Of a DNA stretch of 64,000 nucleotides, positions 43,113 to 51,659 are shown piece after piece; the first letter of the stretch is position 1, and every line of letters starts with the position of its first letter. Position numbers and translations under genes: made by a program. The notes under the pieces are model-generated. The model was not told the DNA's origin and searched no databases. It saw only the letters and a program-made list of their open reading frames with translations. Location of the stretch: the NCBI GenBank assembly GCA_934636245.1, contig CAKUAI010000018.1, forward strand, positions 1-64,000. The letters are read 5' to 3'. This DNA is from an uncultured Coriobacteriales bacterium. Lineage in GTDB: Bacteria > Actinomycetota > Coriobacteriia > Coriobacteriales > UMGS124.

Positions 43113-43921
43113 TGCTCCTCCCCCAAGGGCTCGAGGTTTCGGTCAAACTTCCTGCGGGCACGGTTGGGGATGGCATGCACGCAGTCGGGCACCTCGTCCA
43201 CGCCGAGATAGACCCCCAGCACATGGCGAACCTGACCGGCGTATCCCATGCGGGCAAACTGGCCCGCACACGACGCGCAGGTGGTATAGAGCACTCTACC
43301 AGCAGCTTTGTCAAAAATAGCCTCGTCGAGCTTGCGCACGACAGGCGCACCCTTCTCGGCGATTCCCGGCTTGAGGCCGCAGCACGGCACGCCGCGCAAC
43401 TGCTCCACCTCTGCCATGTCCATGAGCATGCGCGCCTGCGACTCCCAGACCCGCCGCGCCCGATCCGGGCATGGGGTGAACAGCGCTCCGCTCAGGCGCG
43501 GCCGCCTCTCGCCCAACAGGCCCGCGAGCTTTTCCGCCTGCGGGCCCTCCTGCCACTGGAACAGCTTCTCATATATCGAGATGCAGCAAATACCCAGCTT
43601 GCCTGCCATATGCGCATAGCAGTTGGGGCACGCCAGCACAACCTCCGTGCAGCCCACGGCCTCAAGCCGCTCGCGAATACGGGCAAGGATGCGGTCTGCC
43701 CGTTCGGCCTTTCCGCTCGACGCAACCGCCATCGCGCAGCAGTCGTATGCCACGCCCGTCCCCATGTGGCGGCACAGCCCCACAAGCGCATCCGTTGTCC
43801 GCGGGAACTGCGAGATGAGGCTGCACCCCGGAAACAGCACACTTGAGCAGGTGTTTTTGGGGTATGCGCTAAACAGGTAGTGTCCCTTCTCAAACATGCT
43901 CAACGCCATGCCAAAGCTCAT
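43109..43921 (-). CDS. Cysteine-rich (CCG-domain) Fe-S protein, HdrB-like
   Basis: A 270-residue soluble protein with two cysteine-rich motifs of the kind found in heterodisulfide reductase subunit B and related electron carriers. Cysteines are visible in VLFPGCSL, YDCCAMAVAS, ACPNCYAHM, PCCGLKPG and TTCASCAGQ. The two halves could each bind one Fe-S cluster. Start at 43921 in an ATGA overlap with the TVP38 gene; stop overlaps the next gene likewise. Its partner is unknown, but the tight coupling to the transferase genes implies a joint role. Confidence 0.85.
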   Translation of the reverse strand: MSFGMALSMFEKGHYLFSAYPKNTCSSVLFPGCSLISQFPRTTDALVGLCRHMGTGVAYDCCAMAVASSGKAERADRILARIRERLEAVGCTEVVLACPNCYAHMAGKLGICCISIYEKLFQWQEGPQAEKLAGLLGERRPRLSGALFTPCPDRARRVWESQARMLMDMAEVEQLRGVPCCGLKPGIAEKGAPVVRKLDEAIFDKAAGRVLYTTCASCAGQFARMGYAGQVRHVLGVYLGVDEVPDCVHAIPNRARRKFDRNLEPLGEEQ

Positions 43922-44598
43922 GCCTGCCCGCCTTCCTGCCCCTGCACGCGTTCCTTGAGCACGCGGGCCGCAACCAAAGTCGTCACGAGCAGCACCGCCG
44001 CAACCGCGAAGCACACGAGACGCTGGCCCTCGTCGACAAGGCCGGCGGCCGCCACGGTGTAGGCCGCCGTTCCCGGGAATAGAAACGCCGCCGAGTAGAG
44101 CGCGTAGTGCCCGAAACTCACGTCGGTGATGCCGTAGGCAAAATTCTGCAGGTTGTAGGGGAACAGGGGCACCAGGCGCGTCACGGCAAGCAGGTACAGG
44201 TCGCTCTTGTGGGCGCCTTCAAAGAGCAGCTTGTTGAGGGCGGGGCTCTTGGCAAGCAGGGGTTTCACAGCGTCCTTGAGGAAGAGGCGCCCGGCAACAA
44301 AGGCCGCGATTGCACCAGCCGTCACGGCCACCCAGCACAAAAGCGTCCCCCACACGGGCCCGAACAAGGCACCCGCCACCAGGGCAAACACGAATCCGGG
44401 CATCATCAGCACGACGCAGGCAACGGTAGACACGAGCACATACACGAGGCCCGCCGTCAGGGCGTTCTCCTCCAGCAGCGCGCGCATCGTGGCCATGGCG
44501 TCGGTACCGCTCAAGGCATCCGACCAGCCAAAGACCATGTTGAGCACGAAGAGCACAATGGCAATGCCAACGAAGGCCCACAGCTTGGCGTTTCGCAT
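43918..44598 (-). CDS. TVP38/TMEM64 (VTT-domain) membrane protein
   Basis: A 226-residue protein with about five or six helices. The VTT core is visible: PGFVFALVAGALFGPVWGT, AGRLFLKDAVKPLL, and TRLVPLFPYNLQNFAYGITD with the conserved R-x-x-P-x-x-P-x-x. VTT proteins are lipid scramblases or carriers in eukaryotes and undecaprenyl-phosphate or related transporters (DedA superfamily) in bacteria. GGGGGAG precedes the start. A second family member is at 45348-46220 in the same operon. Confidence 0.9.
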   Translation of the reverse strand: MRNAKLWAFVGIAIVLFVLNMVFGWSDALSGTDAMATMRALLEENALTAGLVYVLVSTVACVVLMMPGFVFALVAGALFGPVWGTLLCWVAVTAGAIAAFVAGRLFLKDAVKPLLAKSPALNKLLFEGAHKSDLYLLAVTRLVPLFPYNLQNFAYGITDVSFGHYALYSAAFLFPGTAAYTVAAAGLVDEGQRLVCFAVAAVLLVTTLVAARVLKERVQGQEGGQA

Positions 44599-44606
44599 GG
44601 CTCCCC

Positions 44607-45332
44607 CTAACGGATGTCTCGATAGCGGGCGGCGATTTCCTGGATGTCCGCGCCCTCGCGGTACATTTTGCGCAGCGGCACCATGGCGCACCACGTCTTG
44701 AGTATCTGCACCGTGCCTTTGCCGAACCTGCGACTCGACGTGGTGATGCGCCCGTGCGTCATGCCAAAGCGCACGCCCCGCTCGCGCAGGTTCAGGCACA
44801 GCTGGAGGTCTTCCATGATGGGCAGGTCGGGAAAGCCGCCCACCTCCTCAAAGAGCTCGCGGCGCATGAAGATGCCCTGGTCGCCATAGGCGATGCCGCG
44901 AACCCGCACACGGGCGTTACTCATCCACGAGCAGAACCACAGCACCGGGTGGCGCCGGTCAAACCGGATGCCAAAGCAACCTGCGTCGTGCTTGCGCGCC
45001 ACGCGCAAGATTTGATCCACCGGGTTGGGCGGCAAGACGCTGTCGGCATGCAGGAAGAAAATGACGTCGCCCGACGTCGCACGTGCGCCTTCATTCATCT
45101 GGCGCGCGCGGCCCTTGGAGGTTGCGAGCACGTGAAACTCACGTGCAAGCTCCTCGGCCGTGCCGTCGCAGCTGCCGCCGTCGGCCACCACAAGTTCGCA
45201 GCGTTCGGCCAGCTGGCGCAACTGCGGGATAAGCGCCGGCAACACACGGGCCTCGTTATATACAGGAACGACCACCGAGACGGAAGGGGCCTCGATGGTC
45301 GGAAGTTTGCGATGGCGAGGGACTTGCAACAT
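44607..45332 (-). CDS. TIGR04283 family GT2 glycosyltransferase
   Basis: A 241-residue GT-A glycosyltransferase (rSAM/selenodomain-associated transferase 2). The N-terminal VSVVVPVYNEARVLP is typical of GT2, VVADGGSCDGT is the nucleotide loop, FLHADS carries the DxD-like metal site, and IMEDLQL gives the ED. TSSRRF ends the core with the family's SSRR. Soluble. No strong ribosome site is visible in front of 45332. It sits between the two TVP38 genes. Confidence 0.9.
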   Translation of the reverse strand: MLQVPRHRKLPTIEAPSVSVVVPVYNEARVLPALIPQLRQLAERCELVVADGGSCDGTAEELAREFHVLATSKGRARQMNEGARATSGDVIFFLHADSVLPPNPVDQILRVARKHDAGCFGIRFDRRHPVLWFCSWMSNARVRVRGIAYGDQGIFMRRELFEEVGGFPDLPIMEDLQLCLNLRERGVRFGMTHGRITTSSRRFGKGTVQILKTWCAMVPLRKMYREGADIQEIAARYRDIR

Positions 45333-45347
45333 GGAGTGCGGCCTCGG

Positions 45348-46220
45348 TTAGTCCTGCTCGGCGGGAGCGGCGGCCTGGGCTGCGGGCGCAGCAGCCTGCG
45401 CGGCGGGGGCGGCGGGGTTGGTGGCCTGCGCGGCAGGGGCAGCAACCTGCGCGGCGGGCGCAGCGGCCTGCGCGACGTCCTTCTTCTTCTGCGTCTCGGT
45501 ATACACCTGACGGATGACAACCACGAGGATTGCCAGGGCAAACAGGATGAGCAGGCCCGTCATAAGGAGCTTCGCGCCGCCGGTGAGCATGCCGCCCACA
45601 TAGCTGTACACGATGGTGGCAGGCAGCTGGCCCAGGCCCGTCGCCCAGAAGAACGACCAGAACCTCATGCTGGTGAGACCTGCAAAATAGCTCACCCAGT
45701 CGAACGACACGAACGGCAGCAGGCGCGCGATGAGCACGCTCTGGGTGCCGTGGCGCTGGAAGAACTCCTCCATCTGACGGATGCCGTTCTTGCCGGCGAG
45801 CTTCTCCACGGCCTCGCGGCCCACGACGCGGGCGATCCAGAAGCACAGAGCGGCGCCGACCATGGCGCTTGCCCACGACAGGATTGCGCCCTGCCACCAG
45901 CCGAAAAGGTTGGCATTGGCGATGGTGATGAGGAAGGCGGGCAGCGGCGCAATGACCGACTGGAACACCATGAGCAAGAACGACACCACGGCAGCAGCCG
46001 GGCCGTACTGCGCCATGAAATCGCTGGCAGCCGAGAAATCGCCGGTCGCAAACATGGCAAACACCGAGCCCACCCACTCATGCACCGCCGGCACAAAGAA
46101 ATAGACGGCGACAAGCACGAGAATGGCGGCAATCAGGATGCCGCGCTGGACCCAAACGTTCTTGTTCGAAGCGGGGGCGGCGGCAGTTTCGCCAGCGGAA
46201 TTAATAGGATTGGATGACAT
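45348..46220 (-). CDS. TVP38/TMEM64 membrane protein with Ala/Pro/Gln tail
   Basis: A 290-residue VTT-domain protein with about six helices. Core motifs are LPAFLITIANANLFGWW, FWIARVVGREAVEKL, and ARLLPFVSFDWVSYFAGLTS. The C-terminal ~45 residues are a low-complexity run of AQAAAPAAQ units, probably disordered in the cytosol. The tail is encoded by repeated GCGGCNGGGGC-like DNA and may vary in length. First gene of the minus-strand operon 46220-42174. Confidence 0.9.
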   Translation of the reverse strand: MSSNPINSAGETAAAPASNKNVWVQRGILIAAILVLVAVYFFVPAVHEWVGSVFAMFATGDFSAASDFMAQYGPAAAVVSFLLMVFQSVIAPLPAFLITIANANLFGWWQGAILSWASAMVGAALCFWIARVVGREAVEKLAGKNGIRQMEEFFQRHGTQSVLIARLLPFVSFDWVSYFAGLTSMRFWSFFWATGLGQLPATIVYSYVGGMLTGGAKLLMTGLLILFALAILVVVIRQVYTETQKKKDVAQAAAPAAQVAAPAAQATNPAAPAAQAAAPAAQAAAPAEQD

Positions 46221-46429
46221 CGCATCTCCTGCGAATCGTAAGACGGCACGGGCATGCAGAAAAAACGACCCAGCCAGGGCCGCACCTCATTGCCTCGTTG
46301 CAGAATTACGGGCACCGCTTCAGTGTACCAGAGACCTGGAAAACGGCAACACGCCTCGCGCTTTCCCAAAGAGAACCCATCCGAGCAGGAGCGCGGCAAG
46401 AGGCAGAGCCGCACAAGCGCGGCTTCTTG

Positions 46430-46515
46430 CCTCAACGACGAAACGACTGGCAAAGCTGCGGAAGCACGACCTCCAGCCTCAACGACGGAACGAGTGGTAA
46501 AGCTGCGAAAGCACG
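46430..46515. repeat. Two direct copies of a ~38 bp unit
   Basis: CCTCAACGACGAAACGACTGG (shortened here) plus AAAGCTGCGGAAGCACG at 46430-46467 recurs with few changes at 46477-46515. No gene is present. It lies upstream of the TVP38 gene. Confidence 0.6.
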
Positions 46516-46641
46516 TTCTTCATAGCAGGTCAGCATTCTTAGCGCAGCGCCGATCGCATAAAGCGCGGTATCAGAAGGACAAACGGCAGCGATATCTCGC
46601 CCAAATGACTGCATGCGCCCCCGCGCCAGCCGCCCATATCC

Positions 46642-46782
46642 CAAAAACGCCAAAAGTCTGCGTTATACCGTTCCCACTTGCTGTACGCGGGCCTTATCAA
46701 ATTACATAACCCCAGGTAAACGGCTTGTCGCTTTTCACGGTATAACACCGGCAAGAACTATAACGCAGACTTTTGGGACTTT
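46642..46782. repeat. Interspersed repeat family A, copy 3 (reverse centre)
   Basis: Inverted ends CAAAAGTCTGCGTTATA and TATAACGCAGACTTTTG. The centre, CCCCAGGTAAACGG, reads in the opposite direction to copies 1 and 2. It lies in the 46221-47145 gap, which has no gene. Confidence 0.82.
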
Positions 46783-46884
46783 TCGCAGCCGCACCCCGAG
46801 CTCGACAGGTCACCCCGCCCCTGACGCACGGATTTGCCCTCCGGCCGCTCCGACTCCATCGCTTTTGGCCAGGCGATAATTGAG

Positions 46885-46970
46885 TCCAATCGACCTCATC
46901 GAACACGTTTTCTACCTGCGGCGTTGCAATGGCAAGGTGCCGCGCGGCCCATTTGCTCATCGTCAGCCTC
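46885..46970 (-). repeat. Interspersed repeat family C, copy 4
   Basis: A reverse copy with GTTGCAATGG and CCTCATCGAACACGTTTTCT. Unlike the other copies it lies 176 bases past the nearest stop (47146). Confidence 0.78.
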
Positions 46971-47145
46971 AACGTGGCGATACGTGCCCCTCGCCCACTT
47001 CTCCCATCGGCCCGCTCGGGTGCCCGCGCTACTTCTGCGCCGCAGCTCCTTCCCTCAAGGCGCACCTCTCCCCTAAAGCGCCCCATCGAACAGGTCAGCG
47101 GTTGATGTGCCCGGCCTTAAAGTCCCTGCCGTTGCTGTCCTCCCC

Positions 47146-47763
47146 CTAAAACACCTCATCGAAGGGGTCGGTGAGGGTGGGGGTGCAGGTTCCGCGGGTG
47201 AGCTCGCGCAGGGCGTCGAGGAAGGGTTGCTGGGTGCCGTCAAGCATGCGCAGGTCGAGCTCAACCTCGTGGGTGAAGCGCGTGTCGAGCGTCTTGGCGC
47301 CGCAATCGCAGGCCAGGCGGGCAACGCGCTCGTAGAGCGGGTAGTCGATGTGCATGCTGATGTCGACGCAGCGCGACACGCTCACCAGCTCAGCTGCCTC
47401 CACGGCCAGGCGAGCGGCTCCGGAGTAGGCGCGCACGAGGCCGCCCGTGCCCAGGAGCGTGCCGCCGAAGTAGCGCGTCACCACACAGCACACGTCTTGC
47501 AGGCCGCTTCCGCGCAGCACGTCGAGCACCGGCGGACCCGAGGTTCCCTGCGGCTCGCCGTCGTCGCTGCGGCGCTCACCGCCTGAGCGCAACACCCAGG
47601 CATACACGTTGTGCCTGGCCAGGGGGTTTGCCTTGCGGATCTCCGCGATGAGGGCAAGCGCCTCCTGCTCGTCTTCAACATGGTCGAGGGTGGCGATGAA
47701 GCGGCTGGCCTTCTCCTCGAGCTCGGCCGTCACGCGGCCGGCGATGGTGGTGTAGGCACTCAT
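47146..47763 (-). CDS. yigZ: YigZ/IMPACT family protein
   Basis: A 205-residue soluble protein of the YigZ family. The core motif SDDGEPQGTSGPPVLDVL is at ~66-83 and VVTRYFGGTLLGTGGLVRAYS at ~93. A small C-terminal ferredoxin-like domain (DUF1949) follows. The eukaryotic relative IMPACT regulates translation via GCN1. The bacterial role is unresolved. It follows the epimerase gene by 5 bases. Confidence 0.93.
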   Translation of the reverse strand: MSAYTTIAGRVTAELEEKASRFIATLDHVEDEQEALALIAEIRKANPLARHNVYAWVLRSGGERRSDDGEPQGTSGPPVLDVLRGSGLQDVCCVVTRYFGGTLLGTGGLVRAYSGAARLAVEAAELVSVSRCVDISMHIDYPLYERVARLACDCGAKTLDTRFTHEVELDLRMLDGTQQPFLDALRELTRGTCTPTLTDPFDEVF

Positions 47764-47768
47764 GGCTG

Positions 47769-48671
47769 CTAGAACACCTCAATCGTAAACGAGCACGCGT
47801 CGATGTACTCCGGTGCGAGAAGCGTCATCGCGCGCTTGTTCTCAAAGCGAACACCCTCGTCGAGCGCCGTGGAACATCCGCGCCAAGGTTCGATCGCCAC
47901 AAAGGGCGCATCGCCCGCTGCCGACCAAAGGCCCAGGTAGGGAAAGCTTTCGAACGCAACGCGCACGCCATGGCCCTGCGGGCCAGCGAGCTCCACACGG
48001 CTGGCGGGCACACCCTCGAGCAGCAGCGTGTCCACGTCGAATAGGCGATGGCTGAGCGGCAGACGGCCGGCGTTGTTGAGCACGGGCACGCGATGGGAAA
48101 AGTCCCAAAGTCCCCCGCCCACCATCGTCGGAGACGAGGCGGTCCAAGGCCTGGCAAAACGCAACTCATAGTCTTCGAAACGCTCGCCCTCGCACAGCGG
48201 CACGTTAAACGCGGGGTGGCCGCCCAGCGTGAACGGCAGCACGGCGCCGCCGGTGTTCAAGACCTCGAAAGTCTGTCGCAACGTGGAGGCGCCCTCCACG
48301 GCATAGGTCACATGCAGGCAGAATGCATACGGAAAGGCAGCGCGCGTCTGCTCGTCCGAACGCAGCTCGAGCGTCACGGCGTGCTCGCGCACGTCCACCA
48401 CGCGAAACTCCCGCGTTCGCGCCACGCCGTGCCTGCCCATGGAAAGAGGACCCTCGGCGCTCACCGTGCCGGGCCGCAGGCTGCCGACGATGGGGAAGAG
48501 CACGGGCGCCCGGCGCGGCCACCAGCGCTCGTCACCCTGCCACAGGTACTCGCGCCCGTCAAAGGCCAGGCTCATGAGCTGCGCGCCGAGCGAATCGACG
48601 CGCGCGACAAGGGCTCGTCCCGCCTCGTCGGGGGTTCCGCAAATCGTAATGAATTGGGCTTCGTCGGCCAT
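47769..48671 (-). CDS. Aldose 1-epimerase family protein, LacX-like
   Basis: A 300-residue galactose mutarotase-like protein that should interconvert sugar anomers. REYLWQGD and RRAPVLFPIVGSL near the N-terminus and GGHPAFN at ~150 with the conserved His are the family marks of the LacX/YeaD group. The catalytic Glu is likely in AIEPWRG at ~268. Cytosolic. It starts near 48671 and is the first gene of a two-gene unit with yigZ. Confidence 0.9.
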   Translation of the reverse strand: MADEAQFITICGTPDEAGRALVARVDSLGAQLMSLAFDGREYLWQGDERWWPRRAPVLFPIVGSLRPGTVSAEGPLSMGRHGVARTREFRVVDVREHAVTLELRSDEQTRAAFPYAFCLHVTYAVEGASTLRQTFEVLNTGGAVLPFTLGGHPAFNVPLCEGERFEDYELRFARPWTASSPTMVGGGLWDFSHRVPVLNNAGRLPLSHRLFDVDTLLLEGVPASRVELAGPQGHGVRVAFESFPYLGLWSAAGDAPFVAIEPWRGCSTALDEGVRFENKRAMTLLAPEYIDACSFTIEVF

Positions 48672-48878
48672 ATCGCGCGCTCCGCATCAGTCGAAAACAG
48701 GGACCTTACGTACAGCGCAAGATTCTATACGGTCTGCGCGAGATATCCGAAGCCGATTCCTCAGCCACGAAGCCCCTATACCGCCGTGCAGCCGGGCCAC
48801 AAGACGAGACCACGCAACACCGCGGGCTTGCTCTCCTCCAGCATGCCCTTAATCACCCTCCCTCCCCTTCTGGCGGGA

Positions 48879-49325
48879 AGGCGAATATCAGGCAATTCCA
48901 ACAGCCAGCTGCCAACCAGTCGGGCAGGTCTCCTTGGCAGCCAAACGCGCTTCAGAACAGTTTTGGCCCTCTCGCTCTGGCAACCAGACGAGTTTCGGAG
49001 TAGTCCCGACCCGCCCGCTGGCAGCCAAATGAGTTTCGGAGTAATTCCAACAGGCAAGCGGGCAACGAAATGAGTTTCGGAGTAGTCGCATCCATTTAAA
49101 AGCGCCCTGATGGCCGTTTTAAGGGGGTTTGAGGGGCAAAAAGGGCTCAAACCGGCGATTTGGGCCCCCTTTCCCAGCAAAACCACGCCAGGAAAGCCGC
49201 TTGGCAACGTTTTCAGTACTCCGAAACTCGTTTCTCTGCCAAAGGGGTCGAGAAAACTACTCCGAGACTCGATTCTCTGCCAGAGAAGTCACGAAACCAC
49301 CCGGTGAGCGGACTCTCTGTCAGAA
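48879..49325. repeat. Array of ATGAGTTTCGGAGTAGT units, half inverted
   Basis: Forward units start near 48879 (weak), 48936, 48979, 49020 and 49061, spaced 41-43 bases apart. Each has GGCAnCnAA then ATGAGTTTCGGAGTAGT. Reverse units (ACTCCGAAACTCGTTTCTC) lie at 49215-49240 and 49256-49281, with a weak one to 49325. The ~130 bases between the arms hold no gene. The rest of 48672-49409 also shows none. Confidence 0.85.
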
Positions 49326-49409
49326 ACGTGGCGAGGGCAACCCCCCTCGCAACGATCTTCAGGCTGCGGGACCAACAAACTCCGATGAAAGACGCGTGCC
49401 CAACGGACC

Positions 49410-51611
49410 TTACGCCCTGCCCAGGAGCACGTTGGTGTAGATACTGGGGGCGGCTTCGACCATCTCGCGGCCAAAGTCGTTGGCAGCGTAGATGCGCACC
49501 TGCTTCACGCCCATGCGATCGGCCAGCATGCGTTCGCAGCGCTCGAAGCTGCCCACATGCAGCCCCCGGGTGCCCAGGCCCGCCATGGCACGCGCTGCAC
49601 GAGTATCGCGCTCGCCCATCTTCTCCTGCTTGTCCACCGTAACCTTGGTGAGATCGAAGTAGTCGGCTCGAGGGAAGAGACCGTTCGCGAATCCAACTAT
49701 AAACACCTGGTCAAAGTCGATATCGGCTAGGGCCGCAAAGGAGGCAACCGTCACGCCGGCCCGGGCTGGCACGCCTGAGAAGAACTGCAGACGATCGAGC
49801 TCGGCCACCATCTGTGCGGCGTCGGCGTCGGGGCCCAGCGCGAGCAGCGGGCGCACCGAAGCAGGCAGCGGCACGTCGGGACCGGCAAGCGTCTCGACCA
49901 GATACGCCAGCAGCCTCGGGCCGCGCAGGTCGCGTACCTCGGCGAACAGGGGTTTAAGGTCGGAATCGAGGTCGATGCCGTAAGCCGCCAGGTCGCTGTG
50001 CACGTCGCCATGCGCACTCAGCTTCACAGCGCCCTCGCCGCGTGCATCTCGCGCGTCTCTGCAGGCAGCACCCACACCGCATGCGCTACGCTCCACGGTC
50101 GACCCGCCGTACGCATCGCCGCAGGTAGTATCTACGCCGTGTGCATCTCGCACGTCTCCGCAGGTAGTGCCTGCGCCGCACATGCTCGCTGCCTCTTGCG
50201 CGCGCACCTCGGCGCGCTTGCTTGCAGCCACGGTGCATCCCTCGCCTATATGCATGCCGCACACGCGGCGGCGCATCTCGGCAAACTGGTTGCTCCGTGC
50301 AAGGTAGTCGCCGAAGCCGAACCAGCTCCTCCACGCCATGCCGTCATGCTCATCCGCAAGAAGACGCAAGAGGGTAACCGTGCGAAGGCCCAGGCACCTG
50401 TCGAGCTCGCGGATGTCGCCATGCAGCTTGGGCGCTCCGAGCCAGGCATTCGCCTGCAGGCCACGCGCCTGAAGGGCGCGCGCCATCTGCTGGGTCCACC
50501 AGGGATGGAAGGTGACCACGGCGATATCCTCGGCATTCGTCCCAGCCTCGACGGCCGCCGCAATGGCATCGGCCGTGCCTTCAACCTCGTCAGCGGGGGT
50601 CTTCCATGAATGCGCGTCGCGCACCTTGTCGCCCGCAACGCCCTGCGCACCCACTTCCACGACCTCGGCCGCAGGATTCAGGCGCACGAAGTCCTCGAGA
50701 CCCGCCGGATACGCATAGCTTTCGAACACGTCGACGCCCATGTCCGGGCCGGCTCCCGCAACAAGCTCCTTGCCAGCTACAAGCTGGCAGAGCAGCTGCG
50801 AGGCGCGGCTCAGGCTCTGGTAGCCGTACACAAACACATGTTTGCGCGCAAACCTTTCGCGTACCTGTCCCTCCATGCGCAGCGCCTTGGTCGCAAGGTT
50901 GCTCACCTGCGGTTCCATCATGGCACCCAGATACTGCAGCTCGCAGGTAAGGAACTCGAACGTGTCAATCTCCTCAACGGTGAAGAGCCACTCGGGGTCC
51001 TCATCAGCAAGCTCGGTCCAGCCGCGATAGAAAAACTTGAGCATCTCACGCAGGCGCTTGGGACGCGCACCGAGCGTCTTGACGTCCTCCATCAGGAAAT
51101 CCGTCTCATAGGCGCTGAGCAGGCGTGCGCGGCCCGAGGAGAACGACATCCCCGTCGCCGCAGCGCTGTCGGGGTCGGCCAGCACGGCGCACGCAAGCTC
51201 GCGGCACGTAAGGACCTGCACCTCGCCGGCGTCCGCAGCCCGGTTGACGTCAGGCCCCACTTGCACCTTGCCGGCGTCCGCACCTCGCACGGCACCCGCA
51301 ACCTGGCCGTCAGCGCCCTCAGCCTGCGAGGCGCCCAACTCCGCCAGCGTCTCGACAGCGCCCCCTGCCCGCGCAGCGCCCAGCTCCGCCTGCATGCGCG
51401 CGGCGCTCGTTGGGTCGGCGCACAGCACCAGGACGTCCTTGGGGTCAGCGCCGCCCGCAAGCACGTCTTGCACGCGCTGCACGAGCTCGCCCATCACCGC
51501 ACCCGCGGCACCGCCTTTTACCAGGCATGCCTTGCCGTTGCGCACAAACGCCGGGCTCTGCGCCCCACCCATGCCCCACCAGCGGCGGCTTTCAAGTTGC
51601 TTGTCTTTCAT
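49410..51611 (-). CDS. UvrD/AddB-like helicase homologue, likely inactive
   Basis: A 733-residue protein. The start resembles the ATPase entry of SF1/AddB helicases (KACLVKGGAAGAVMG, residues 28-41), but the Walker A GxGKT is replaced by AAGAVMG. The late part VASFAALADIDFDQVFIVGFANGLFPRA matches helicase motif V of UvrD/AddB proteins; arginine-finger motif VI is not visible. Two low-complexity insertions with repeated GADAGKVQV and TTCGD-type units lie at ~80-130 and ~480-560. It should not hydrolyse ATP. It is the last gene of the molybdoenzyme operon, 48 bases after the chaperone gene. Its role is unknown; a scaffold or nucleic-acid-binding role is only a guess. Confidence 0.75.
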   Translation of the reverse strand: MKDKQLESRRWWGMGGAQSPAFVRNGKACLVKGGAAGAVMGELVQRVQDVLAGGADPKDVLVLCADPTSAARMQAELGAARAGGAVETLAELGASQAEGADGQVAGAVRGADAGKVQVGPDVNRAADAGEVQVLTCRELACAVLADPDSAAATGMSFSSGRARLLSAYETDFLMEDVKTLGARPKRLREMLKFFYRGWTELADEDPEWLFTVEEIDTFEFLTCELQYLGAMMEPQVSNLATKALRMEGQVRERFARKHVFVYGYQSLSRASQLLCQLVAGKELVAGAGPDMGVDVFESYAYPAGLEDFVRLNPAAEVVEVGAQGVAGDKVRDAHSWKTPADEVEGTADAIAAAVEAGTNAEDIAVVTFHPWWTQQMARALQARGLQANAWLGAPKLHGDIRELDRCLGLRTVTLLRLLADEHDGMAWRSWFGFGDYLARSNQFAEMRRRVCGMHIGEGCTVAASKRAEVRAQEAASMCGAGTTCGDVRDAHGVDTTCGDAYGGSTVERSACGVGAACRDARDARGEGAVKLSAHGDVHSDLAAYGIDLDSDLKPLFAEVRDLRGPRLLAYLVETLAGPDVPLPASVRPLLALGPDADAAQMVAELDRLQFFSGVPARAGVTVASFAALADIDFDQVFIVGFANGLFPRADYFDLTKVTVDKQEKMGERDTRAARAMAGLGTRGLHVGSFERCERMLADRMGVKQVRIYAANDFGREMVEAAPSIYTNVLLGRA

Positions 51612-51659
51612 TTCCTCTTGCCTCCCCTGGCGAAACGCAGGTCCTGCGACCCGGTGCTA

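Noticed and set aside
48879..49325. CRISPR array
   Set aside because: Units are diverged, part of them inverted, gaps are short and similar to each other, and no cas gene is near.
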